Source: Acidobacteriota bacterium
Lineage (GTDB): Bacteria > Acidobacteriota > Terriglobia > Bryobacterales > Bryobacteraceae
Assembly (NCBI GenBank): GCA_025352795.1
Contig: JANXSF010000140.1
Span: 1-53,878, forward strand
DNA: 53,878 bases
Reading direction: 5' to 3'
Shown: positions 46,359-53,878 of the stretch, piece after piece
Position numbering within the stretch: position 1 is the stretch's first letter
Layout of the letters: every line of letters begins with the position of its first letter
Notes under the pieces: generated by a model
Told to the model about the DNA's origin: nothing
The model's database searches: none
Seen by the model: only the letters and a program-made list of their open reading frames with translations
Made by a program: the position numbers and the translations under genes

Positions 46359-48545
46359 CTAATTCTTCGGTCTATCCAGCAAGGTCTGCAACTCAGACCC
46401 CACGTCCTCACCCTTGGCGACATCGCGTTCCAAGCGACGTAAGGCCAGGCTCACAAGATCGCGATGATGTACTTTATGGCCTTCCTGTTGGTCACTCATG
46501 CGCAGCCAAAGTCGATGCAGCAGATTCACATCTTCCGGCCACAAACGCGGCGGATGTGGGCCTAAGTTGAAGAAACGGGATTCCCCGCTCTCGCGATCTA
46601 CTATCTGTAAAGACATGGGCATCTTCTCGGCAAGCTTCTCCCATTGATCGCCAAAATACTTCGCCTGTTCATCAATGGACGTCTTGCCGGAACTGCCCAT
46701 CACCACCGTAGATGCCTTAAGCTGCGATGCCGTCTCCACAATGGAAGAAGTAACGTTTGGACTTTGAATGACCACCAGTTCCACATGTTTCCCGGCCTTT
46801 TCCGCAAGCGAAACTACTTTTGAAAATAGGCCTTGCGTGTCCGCGCTGAACATTTGATCCGTATCCAATTCATCTTTAGAAAACTTCACAGCAAGCACCA
46901 CAACATCCATATGCCGAATGTCTGTTTTCTCAATCGCCTGACGGACATGCCCTAACAAATTGGGATTGCTGGCAGGCACAAGCACGCAGCCAGGTCGAAT
47001 ATTCGTCACTTCAGCCTGCGTTTCAACCTGAAACTTTTCCGTCCCGCTATCGATGCCCGCATTTTTCTTTCGATTATACTTTTCTGAAAAATAGAACATC
47101 ACGTAGAAAATCATGGTGAACAACAGTCCGGAAATCGTGGCGATTTCTTTGGTAAAAAGGTTCGTCAATGCCAACAGAAACAGGAACGCAGTAATCAGCC
47201 CAAGTCCAATTGGAATCTCCTTACCGCTGACGTACAGATTCCAGCCAACACGGTATTCCCGCTCTCCTGGGCGCTTGAAGCGCAATACCAGCAAGCTGAG
47301 CGCAAGCATTGAAAAACTCCAGACCACGCCAAAAGCGTAGGCTTCGCTGAGCAGCACCATGTTGCCACCACTTAAAATGATGGTCAGAATTTGCATGCAG
47401 ACAACCAACTTGATCATCCGATAACTGGTGCCGAAACGTTCGTGCGGCTTGCGGAACCAATCGGGCAGAACGCCATCTTCAGCAACCCGGCTAAGCACTC
47501 CATTCGATCCGACAATGGACGTATTCACCGCCCCAGAAAGAATCACCGTCCCCACCACAACTACAAAACCATGGAAGGCCAATCGGGCATACAGTGGACC
47601 CGACAGATACATGGCGATGCCGCTAATCAAGTTGTCAATATAAAGTCCCGTTCGTTCCTGATCAGGGATGAACATCACCGCCAGAAAGCTGACCAGCGTA
47701 GTAAACACTAAGCTGTATACAAAAATAACGTTGCCAGCTTTCTTCAGATTTTCATGCTTAGGATGGGCGATTTCACGGTTCACCTGGGCCAGCGTTTCAA
47801 AGCCGCTCATGGCCAGCAGCGAATGGCCCAGCCCAATCATGATCGCGATCGGCAGAAAATTCGGCAAGGAAGAATGTTTCAGCCAGCCCAGCGCATTCGG
47901 TCCGAACTTAATCGTTTCCGAAGTGGGGAAGGTGATGGGTTGAGATCCCTTCACGAAAAGTGTGATGATCGCCCAGACAATCAACATGCCCACCATCACC
48001 GTGGTAAGTTGCATAATGCGCAGCGCTTTGGTGCTGCTTTCATGCATGCCGCGCGTATTTTGCCACCAGAAGTAAATGGTCACGACAACCGCCAGGCATG
48101 CGGCGAATCCTTGCGCTGGAACCTTAAATTCATTGTGCCCGGCAAGCTCTGCAATTTCGTTCACCAAGCCAGCCAGATAAAGACCTGCACTTACTCCGCT
48201 AATCGGACCGGTCAGCACATAATCGAACATCAATGCCGAAACTGAAAATTTGGCAATAGTTCCACCCATCGCCTCATGCACCACACGGTAAACACCCCCG
48301 CGCACAAACATGCTGCAGCTTTCCAGATAGAAGGCGCGAATGGCCCAGCCAAACAACATGATTCCCAGGATGAACCAAGGTGCAGAACGTCCCACCGCCG
48401 CCTCAGCAATGCCGCCTGCGTAAAACGAGGAAGATGCCAAATCGCATAAGACAATGGCAGCGGCTCTCCAAAAGGAGATGAAGGACAACATCACCGTCGA
48501 GGCAACCACAATTTTGGTTGTCTTGGACGCAGTATTTGGATTCAA
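46359..48545 (-). CDS. KimA-like APC-superfamily transporter with UspA domain, second copy
   Basis: The 728-residue protein is very similar along its whole length to the transporter at 11697-13880: TTKIVVASTVMLSFISFWRA at the N-terminus, twelve or so membrane segments, and the C-terminal UspA region ending TVVMGSSGKTSIDEQAKYFG. A potassium or amino-acid import role is inferred from KimA. No ydaO riboswitch elements (GGGGGACCC, GACAGCTAACC) are visible in the 140 bases upstream on its strand, so this copy is controlled differently. The start is ATG 48543-48545. Confidence 0.85.
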   Translation of the reverse strand: MNPNTASKTTKIVVASTVMLSFISFWRAAAIVLCDLASSSFYAGGIAEAAVGRSAPWFILGIMLFGWAIRAFYLESCSMFVRGGVYRVVHEAMGGTIAKFSVSALMFDYVLTGPISGVSAGLYLAGLVNEIAELAGHNEFKVPAQGFAACLAVVVTIYFWWQNTRGMHESSTKALRIMQLTTVMVGMLIVWAIITLFVKGSQPITFPTSETIKFGPNALGWLKHSSLPNFLPIAIMIGLGHSLLAMSGFETLAQVNREIAHPKHENLKKAGNVIFVYSLVFTTLVSFLAVMFIPDQERTGLYIDNLISGIAMYLSGPLYARLAFHGFVVVVGTVILSGAVNTSIVGSNGVLSRVAEDGVLPDWFRKPHERFGTSYRMIKLVVCMQILTIILSGGNMVLLSEAYAFGVVWSFSMLALSLLVLRFKRPGEREYRVGWNLYVSGKEIPIGLGLITAFLFLLALTNLFTKEIATISGLLFTMIFYVMFYFSEKYNRKKNAGIDSGTEKFQVETQAEVTNIRPGCVLVPASNPNLLGHVRQAIEKTDIRHMDVVVLAVKFSKDELDTDQMFSADTQGLFSKVVSLAEKAGKHVELVVIQSPNVTSSIVETASQLKASTVVMGSSGKTSIDEQAKYFGDQWEKLAEKMPMSLQIVDRESGESRFFNLGPHPPRLWPEDVNLLHRLWLRMSDQQEGHKVHHRDLVSLALRRLERDVAKGEDVGSELQTLLDRPKN

Positions 48546-48687
48546 AAAATTACGCTCCTACAAGCCGGCAGGGCATGTATGAAAGGCCGACTCTCAATTT
48601 TCGAGATTAGCGGACATGGCTTGATCTAAATTGCATCCCGCTAGGATAACATTGCACGCGCCTTCACCATGCTACATTCAATGGTCT

Positions 48688-49632
48688 ATGTCTCAGTTCG
48701 ATATCGTCGGCGTTGGCTTAAACGCCACAGACACCTTGCTCATAGTTCCTAAATTTCCCGCCTATGCAGGCAAGGAACCGTTCAGCCAGGAAATCTTGAG
48801 TCCCGGTGGGCAAGTGGCCAGCGCCATGGTGGCCTGCGCCAAACTCGGCATGAGGGTGAAGTACATTGGCACTTGTGGTGACGATGAACGCGGCCGCATC
48901 CAAATGGATAGCCTCAGCGGCACGGGCATCAACCTGGACCATGTCCAGGTGCGTAAGGGATGTGCCAATCAATCGGCATACATCATCATTGACCACAGCA
49001 CCGGGGAAAGAACCGTCCTTTGGCGCCGACCCGATGGTTTGCAACTTGATCCTGCCGAAATCACCCCGGAAATGATCACCTGCGCCAGGATGCTGCACAT
49101 TGATGGGCACGATACTCCTGCTGTAGCCAAAGCTGCGCAAATCGCCCATTCCAATGGAATCCCCGTAACGGTTGATGTGGACACAATCTACCATGGCTTC
49201 GACAAAGTCTTACCTAACGTAGATTACCTGGTGGCATCCAGCGAATTTCCAGTAAGTTGGACCAACGAACGCGATCCCTTCAAAGCACTGGAAATGATTC
49301 AGGAAGAATACGGCATGCGTTGCGCCGCCATGACATTGGGCGCCCACGGGTCGCTGGCCCGCATGGATGGAAAGTTTGTTTACTCACCAGCGTTCGTGGT
49401 CAACTGCGTGGACACAACCGGCGCCGGTGACGTCTTTCACGGGGCCTTCTGCTATTCTGTTCTGCAAGGCATGCCTATGCGCCAGATTCTTGATTTTTCC
49501 AACGCCATGGCCGCGCTAAATTGTACCGCCATTGGTGCCCGCGGCGGCATCAAAGGGATTGTAGAGGCAAAAGCACTCATGGCCAAAGCCGAACGCCGCA
49601 TTCATTCCGATTTCGAAACTCGCGCCATATGA
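48688..49632 (+). CDS. PfkB-family carbohydrate kinase
   Basis: The 314-residue protein starts MSQFDIVGVGLNATDTLLIV and has the ribokinase-family motifs: the N-terminal GGQVASAMVACAKLG and the C-terminal DTTGAGDVFHGAF with catalytic Asp. The substrate is a sugar or sugar-phosphate not fixed by sequence. I use ATG 48688 in place of 48631, because family members begin there. It overlaps the rhomboid gene by four bases (ATGA) and leads the operon that ends with osmC. Confidence 0.92.
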   Translation: MSQFDIVGVGLNATDTLLIVPKFPAYAGKEPFSQEILSPGGQVASAMVACAKLGMRVKYIGTCGDDERGRIQMDSLSGTGINLDHVQVRKGCANQSAYIIIDHSTGERTVLWRRPDGLQLDPAEITPEMITCARMLHIDGHDTPAVAKAAQIAHSNGIPVTVDVDTIYHGFDKVLPNVDYLVASSEFPVSWTNERDPFKALEMIQEEYGMRCAAMTLGAHGSLARMDGKFVYSPAFVVNCVDTTGAGDVFHGAFCYSVLQGMPMRQILDFSNAMAALNCTAIGARGGIKGIVEAKALMAKAERRIHSDFETRAI

Positions 49633-50297
49633 TTCCTCTTCGCGACACACAACCGAGTCTGAGTACGCCATTGATCACCGCCTGGCTGATCGCCATCAAT
49701 GTCATGGTGTTTCTGTACCAATTCTCACTCGACCCTTTTTCGTTGAACCATTTCATTGCTGAATATGGTGTGACTCCTGCCCGCTTCCAAGTTCTCGATT
49801 TGCTTACATCCATGTTTCTGCATGGTGGGTGGCTTCATTTAATCGGCAATATGTGGTTCCTTTGGATTTATGGCGATAACGTGGAAGACTCCTTGGGTCG
49901 CTCAAAATACTTCATCTTTTATATTCTTTGCGGATTGGCTGCGGGACTGGTGCAAGTGCTTACCAACCCCGGATCGCGGATACCCACCGTGGGTGCCAGC
50001 GGAGCCATTGCTGGCGTAATGGGTGCCTATCTGGTGATGTTTCCCAGAGCAAAAATCCTTACGCTGGTACCGATCTTTATTTTCGTAACCACCATGGAAA
50101 TTCCCGCTGTGTTCATGCTGCTGTATTGGTTTGTCATCCAGATCTTTAGCGGCTTTGGAAGCATTGGGACATCCCACGTCAGCCAAGGCGGCGTCGCCTG
50201 GTTCGCTCATGTTGGTGGCTTTGTAACGGGCATGATTCTGGCCAAACTAATGGGCAGCACCAATCGTTACGCCAGCCGTCCTGAATACCACTGGTAA
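49629..50297 (+). CDS. Rhomboid-family intramembrane serine protease
   Basis: The 222-residue protein has about six membrane segments, HGGWLHLIGNMWFLWIYGDN (loop 1 and helix 2), the catalytic serine in GASGAIAGVMGAYL and the catalytic histidine in HVGGFVTGM. It cleaves transmembrane substrates inside the bilayer. The start ATG overlaps the kinase stop (ATGA). Substrate unknown. Confidence 0.93.
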   Translation: MIPLRDTQPSLSTPLITAWLIAINVMVFLYQFSLDPFSLNHFIAEYGVTPARFQVLDLLTSMFLHGGWLHLIGNMWFLWIYGDNVEDSLGRSKYFIFYILCGLAAGLVQVLTNPGSRIPTVGASGAIAGVMGAYLVMFPRAKILTLVPIFIFVTTMEIPAVFMLLYWFVIQIFSGFGSIGTSHVSQGGVAWFAHVGGFVTGMILAKLMGSTNRYASRPEYHW

Positions 50298-50306
50298 AAA
50301 TAATTT

Positions 50307-51017
50307 ATGTTTTGGAACACGGATATCGACTTCGCCAATGTACCCGAATTGGATCTTTTAGCCATTGGCGCACAGCCCGGCGATGTGGAGCTAAGCTGCG
50401 GAGCTACGCTGCACAAGATGGCCGCAGCAGGCTATAAGACTGGCATTCTGGATTTGACTCGCGGAGAAATGACTGGCTCCGGCCTGGCCGAAGGACGCGT
50501 TGAGGAATCGAAACTTGCCGGAGCCATCCTGAAAGTCACTTGGCGTGGAACCCTGGCCATGCCCGATGCCCGGCTGGAAAATAACGTTGGTGCCCGCATG
50601 ACCATCGCCGGAACATTGCGCCGACTTCGCCCTGCCACTCTGATTTTACCGGCGCTGAATTCCCGCCATCCCGAATCACATTACGCAGCCGAACTGGGTT
50701 GGGAAGCCTGCGTGCTTTCCGGTATACCAGCCGCAGATAGCTATTCCCTGCCCCACTATCCGCAGCGCGTAATTTTCTCAGCCGAAGAAAATCCCCAGTT
50801 CGTAGTGGATGTTTCAAATGATTTCGATGCGGTTGAACAAGCCCTGGCCTGCTACGTCACTCGCTTCAGCAATCTGGAAACAGTCATTGAAAAGTATAAA
50901 ACTTGCTTGCGATACTTGGGCAGTCGTACAGCAGTTACACTAGCCGAAGGATTCACCAGCAAGGATTTGTTCGCAGTGAACGATGTGGTGCGCATGGACT
51001 TGAAGACAAGCTGGTAG
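50307..51017 (+). CDS. BshB/LmbE-like (PIG-L family) protein with altered active site
   Basis: The 236-residue protein has the whole PIG-L fold of BshB1-type N-acetylglucosaminyl deacetylases (LDLLAIGAQPGDVELSCGAT, ILDLTRGEMTGSG, ATLILPALNSRHPESHYAAE). The AHPDD motif is AQPGD: the zinc-ligand His is Gln23 and the general-base Asp is Gly25, while Asp26 remains. The HPDH motif is HPESH (His121 to His125), shifted by one. Catalysis by the normal mechanism is not expected. It is nine bases after the rhomboid gene and 25 before hpnH. Function unknown. Confidence 0.85.
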   Translation: MFWNTDIDFANVPELDLLAIGAQPGDVELSCGATLHKMAAAGYKTGILDLTRGEMTGSGLAEGRVEESKLAGAILKVTWRGTLAMPDARLENNVGARMTIAGTLRRLRPATLILPALNSRHPESHYAAELGWEACVLSGIPAADSYSLPHYPQRVIFSAEENPQFVVDVSNDFDAVEQALACYVTRFSNLETVIEKYKTCLRYLGSRTAVTLAEGFTSKDLFAVNDVVRMDLKTSW

Positions 51018-51042
51018 TTTTCTGAGCGATAATAGAAGCTGA

Positions 51043-52161
51043 ATGCCCATTCCGATCTCGCAAATGTGGACCGTTGCCAGCTATGTATTGAAACAGAAGT
51101 TTCAAGGCCGGGAACGCTATCCACTAGTGCTGATGCTGGAACCGCTTTTCCGCTGTAACCTGGCTTGCGCTGGTTGCGGAAAAATTCAGTATCCAGCACA
51201 TATTCTGAAAACCAATCTTTCTGTGGAAGATTGCATGAAGGCCGTGGATGAATGCGGCGCTCCCATGGTCAGCATCCCCGGTGGCGAACCGTTGATGCAT
51301 CCTCAAATTGACCAGATCGTCAATGGTTTAGTGGCTCGCAAAAAGTACATTTACCTTTGCACCAATGCACTACTTCTTAAAGAAAAACTGCACCTGTTCA
51401 AACCCAGTAAATATCTTACGCTTTCTGTCCACATGGATGGCCAGAAGGAACATCACGATTTGTCGGTGTGCAAGGAAGGCGGATACGAAATTGCCGCTGA
51501 AGCGATCAAAGTAGCAGTGAACGGTGGCTTCCGCGTCACCACCAACACCACACTGTTTGACGGGGCCGATCCTCAAAGTGTCCGCGACTTTTTCGATGAT
51601 ATGACGGCACTGGGTGTTGAGGGCATGATGTTCTCTCCCGGCTATTCCTACGATAAAGCTCCCGACCAGCAGCATTTTCTGGGCAAAGATAAAACCCGGC
51701 AACTATTCCAGACAATCCTCTCTAATCGAAAGTCGGAATGGTATTTCAACTTGTCCCCGCTGTTTCTGGAATACCTGATGGGTCAGCGCAACTATTCCTG
51801 CACCCCATGGGGCATGCCCACATACAACATGTTCGGTTGGCAAAAGCCTTGCTACCTGTTGCAGGATGGCTATGCCGATACGTTCGCCGAACTGATGGAA
51901 GAAACGGAGTGGGCAAATTATGGTGAGGAATCCGGTAATCCCAAATGCGCTAATTGCATGGTCCACAGCGGGTTTGAGGCCTCAGCCGTGCATGATACTT
52001 TCAATTCCTGGAGTGGTTTCCTGGCCACCGTTCGCGGCACTCTATTTTCAAAATATCCCAACAAAGCAGCACTCAATATGCTCAACAAACCATCGAAGCA
52101 TCCTGAAAAATTGGTTCAGTTGGAAGCCAAACAGGAAGAACGCACGGGCGTTGGAGCGTAA
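51043..52161 (+). CDS. hpnH: Adenosyl-hopene transferase HpnH
   Basis: The 372-residue radical SAM protein has FRCNLACAGCGKIQYP (CxxxCxxC, 4Fe-4S), ISIPGGEPLMHPQI-like region VSIPGGEPLMHPQIDQIV, and the HpnH C-terminal cysteines (NYSCTPWGMPTYN and NPKCANCMVHSGFEASAV). HpnH attaches adenosine to diploptene to start the extended hopanoid side chain (bacteriohopanepolyols). No other hopanoid genes such as squalene-hopene cyclase are in the window. Confidence 0.96.
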   Translation: MPIPISQMWTVASYVLKQKFQGRERYPLVLMLEPLFRCNLACAGCGKIQYPAHILKTNLSVEDCMKAVDECGAPMVSIPGGEPLMHPQIDQIVNGLVARKKYIYLCTNALLLKEKLHLFKPSKYLTLSVHMDGQKEHHDLSVCKEGGYEIAAEAIKVAVNGGFRVTTNTTLFDGADPQSVRDFFDDMTALGVEGMMFSPGYSYDKAPDQQHFLGKDKTRQLFQTILSNRKSEWYFNLSPLFLEYLMGQRNYSCTPWGMPTYNMFGWQKPCYLLQDGYADTFAELMEETEWANYGEESGNPKCANCMVHSGFEASAVHDTFNSWSGFLATVRGTLFSKYPNKAALNMLNKPSKHPEKLVQLEAKQEERTGVGA

Positions 52162-52167
52162 GCCTGC

Positions 52168-52551
52168 ATGAGTGTGGAAGCACGTGAGAATCTGCAAGGG
52201 CAAACCTGGCAACTGGCAACCGATGAGGAATTGCGGCTGGGGCTGGAAAAAGCTTTCGATTATCGTGGGGACGTCACCATCACCCGTCGTGACGGAACGA
52301 CAATTGCAGGCTATCTGTTCGATCGCAAAACTGGCAAGACCCTTAGCGAGTCCCTGGTTCGCATTATCCCTACTGGGACCACCCAACGCGTTTCCCTGCC
52401 CTATACAGAGATCGCCGGGCTAGTGTTCAGCGGTCGTGATACTGCGGCTGGCAAAAGTTGGGAAGCCTGGGTGAAGAAATACAACGAAAAAAAGCAAGCC
52501 GGCGAAGTACAAATAGAACTGCTTCCTGAATCACTGGAAGACGAAGCCTAA
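52168..52551 (+). CDS. Small soluble protein of unknown function downstream of hpnH
   Basis: The 127-residue protein has no signal peptide or membrane segment. It contains a central stretch (DYRGDVTITRRDGTTIAGYL and QRVSLPYTEIAGLVFSGRDT) that could be a small beta-barrel (SH3/Sm-like), and a charged C-terminus (WVKKYNEKKQAGEVQIE). It lies six bases after hpnH and abuts the osmC start. I do not recognise a family; its place in the operon suggests a link to hopanoid or redox functions, which is inference. Confidence 0.75.
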   Translation: MSVEARENLQGQTWQLATDEELRLGLEKAFDYRGDVTITRRDGTTIAGYLFDRKTGKTLSESLVRIIPTGTTQRVSLPYTEIAGLVFSGRDTAAGKSWEAWVKKYNEKKQAGEVQIELLPESLEDEA

Positions 52552-53028
52552 GTGGCCAAGCGCGAACATACCTACCAGATCGACTTACATTGGACAGGGA
52601 ACCTTGGCCAAGGCACGTCCAACTACAAATCTTACAGCCGGGATCATGAATTTTCTGGACCTGGAAAGCCCGTTCTTCCCGGCTCGTCCGACCCAGCCTT
52701 TCAGGGCGATGCTGCACGCTACAATCCTGAAGAATTGCTGGTGGCTGCATTGTCTTCCTGCCACATGCTCTGGTATCTGCATTTATGCGCGGTGAATCAA
52801 ATCGTTGTCGTGGGATATCAGGATCATGCCACAAGCGTCATGAAAGAAGCTGAAGATGGCGGAGGGCAATTCCAATCGGTGACCCTGCATCCCCATGTGA
52901 CAATCGCTGCTGGCTCCAATCGCCAGACAGCATTGCAACTACATAGTGAAGCGCATAAGTTTTGCTACATTGCCCGATCTGTGAATTTCCCGGTTCACCA
53001 TGATCCGAAAGTCGTAGAAGCCAACTAA
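52552..53028 (+). CDS. OsmC-family peroxidase/redox protein
   Basis: The 158-residue protein starts at GTG directly after the previous stop. OsmC features are NPEELLVAALSSCHMLWYLH with the first reactive Cys and EAHKFCYIARSVNFPV with the second. The pair reduces organic hydroperoxides. Both reactive positions are encoded as ordinary cysteine, in contrast with the selenoprotein at 7317-7856. It ends the kinase-rhomboid-hpnH operon and overlaps the opposite-strand gene by four bases. Confidence 0.92.
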   Translation: MAKREHTYQIDLHWTGNLGQGTSNYKSYSRDHEFSGPGKPVLPGSSDPAFQGDAARYNPEELLVAALSSCHMLWYLHLCAVNQIVVVGYQDHATSVMKEAEDGGGQFQSVTLHPHVTIAAGSNRQTALQLHSEAHKFCYIARSVNFPVHHDPKVVEAN

Positions 53029-53798
53029 TACTTGCAGGAAAGATTTTCAGCCTTCACATAATATTTCCGGTAATTCTTAGCTTTCTCATCCATACATCCT
53101 GCAAGATTCAGCAGTTCCACTTTGCGAAACTCCACCGGATGACTTTCGCTCTGAAGTGAGATATAACCTTCTTCCAACAGCTTTCCATCCACCTTTGCCA
53201 ACGGCCAATGTTTACTCACATTGCCGCCGCCAATTTGTGGCATCTCATAACTCAACACCGTCTTGCCTTCCACTATGTGGCGCACCACACCACCACCAAG
53301 CACCATTGCTTCCACCCGCACCCATTGATCCCCATCGTACGTCTTCGATTTCGAATTCATACAATGTGGCGTGAACAATTTCCCGTCCATAACCACGTTT
53401 GTCCCAGGCGTGCAAAGGTTCGCCGTAGGACGCTCCCCTTTCCCTGTTCCGCCCAACAACTGCACTTCAATCGAAATGGGGAAATCCTGATCCTTGCCCA
53501 TCGTCTCTGGCTGCTGGCAATGAATCATGATTCCGCTATTGCGCAAAGCCCACGCCGGACCGCCCGGTGCCTGCTCTCCGATAAAACGATACTCCACGGC
53601 AATGATGTAGTACGAAAACTTCTGATTGTAGAAAATGTGCCCGAATCGGGAATTGAAGTTATCGTACTTGTCGTAAGACACCTTCATCAGTTCGTTCTCT
53701 ACGCGGAACGTATTCCCGAAATTTTCATTGAGTGCATAGCCGGTTATTTTTGGCGACCAGCCCTCCGTGCCAACATAGGTGAGACACTCCTCAACCAT
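53025..53798 (-). CDS. DUF1080 (3-keto-disaccharide hydrolase-like) protein
   Basis: The 257-residue protein matches the DUF1080/PF06439 family: RFGHIFYNQKFSYYIIAVEY, WALRNSGIMIHCQQPETMG, FPISIEVQLLGG, NLCTPGTNVV and WVRVEAMVLG with VLSYEMPQIGGGNV. The family acts on 3-keto sugars in the periplasm. This protein lacks an obvious signal peptide: the region before GWSPKI is only a short MVEECLTYVGTE, and in-frame stops precede the ATG. The real start or a lost N-terminus should be considered. Confidence 0.9.
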   Translation of the reverse strand: MVEECLTYVGTEGWSPKITGYALNENFGNTFRVENELMKVSYDKYDNFNSRFGHIFYNQKFSYYIIAVEYRFIGEQAPGGPAWALRNSGIMIHCQQPETMGKDQDFPISIEVQLLGGTGKGERPTANLCTPGTNVVMDGKLFTPHCMNSKSKTYDGDQWVRVEAMVLGGGVVRHIVEGKTVLSYEMPQIGGGNVSKHWPLAKVDGKLLEEGYISLQSESHPVEFRKVELLNLAGCMDEKAKNYRKYYVKAENLSCKY

Positions 53799-53833
53799 TA
53801 ATTACTGAGCAGGGCGGGAAGGATTTCTTACCC

Positions 53834-53878
53834 ATGAATAACCATAAAGTTCCCTCGCCTACGCCAGCGGTTTTGCTG
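53834..53878 (+). CDS. Possible start of a gene running off the right edge
   Basis: ATG at 53834 begins MNNHKVPSPTPAVLL and stays open to the window edge, preceded by GGAAGGA about ten bases upstream. Fifteen codons are too few to judge. It is divergent from the DUF1080 gene. Confidence 0.3.
   Translation, partial: MNNHKVPSPTPAVLL

Noticed and set aside
48546-48687. c-di-AMP riboswitch before the second transporter
   Set aside because: Neither conserved block is present on the minus strand.
49521-49628. Longer N-terminus for the rhomboid
   Set aside because: It is read inside the kinase gene; the ATG at 49629 makes the typical four-base overlap.

Overview
The window looks like chromosomal DNA of an acidobacterium, most likely the Bryobacterales/Solibacter branch. 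The clues are moderate GC, three DUF1501 proteins with two Planctomycete-type cytochrome C/DUF1549/DUF1553 partners, tandem secreted amidohydrolases, DUF1080 and Gfo/Idh/MocA proteins, HpnH, many TTG/GTG starts, and a dispersed hairpin repeat. This placement is inference from gene content. I see no tRNA, rRNA, CRISPR array, phage or insertion sequence.

Layout. 1-2111 (minus): F1Fo ATP synthase genes b', b, delta and the start of alpha. 2509-4049: HipBA-type toxin-antitoxin pair. 4059-7281: a serine hydrolase, a 59-residue membrane protein and three TadE/TadG-like pilus genes. 7317-7856 (minus): a peroxiredoxin-like gene interrupted by an in-frame TGA at the first position of its redox motif, with a SECIS-like hairpin just downstream, so a probable selenoprotein. 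7956-11338: metX-metW, a small methyltransferase-like gene and thiC. 11536-13880: a c-di-AMP (ydaO-type) riboswitch followed by a KimA-like APC transporter with a UspA domain; a close paralogue without a visible riboswitch lies at 46359-48545. 13854-17939: an exported Hcp-like protein, a small membrane protein, a lone DUF1501 protein, RluB and a VapBC-like pair. 17944-29193: two DUF1501/DUF1549-DUF1553 pairs around a PilZ protein, a PilZ/J-domain fusion, an SDR and a thioesterase. 29352-33823: an SRPBCC protein with an apparent frameshift and three amidohydrolases, two lacking the metal-binding HxH. 34058-42402: a beta-barrel protein, an ankyrin protein, an operon of Xaa-Pro aminopeptidase, CHASE2 histidine kinase and NtrC-type regulator, an esterase and an oxidoreductase. 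42561-46252: beta-helix protein, glycosyltransferase and GDP-mannose dehydratase. 48688-53028: a compact operon of a PfkB kinase, rhomboid, BshB-like protein with a broken active site, HpnH (hopanoid side chain), a small unknown protein and OsmC. A DUF1080 gene closes the window.

The strongest unusual signals are the probable UxxC selenoprotein, the c-di-AMP riboswitch/transporter pair, the PilZ/J-domain fusion and the degenerate deacetylase beside hpnH.
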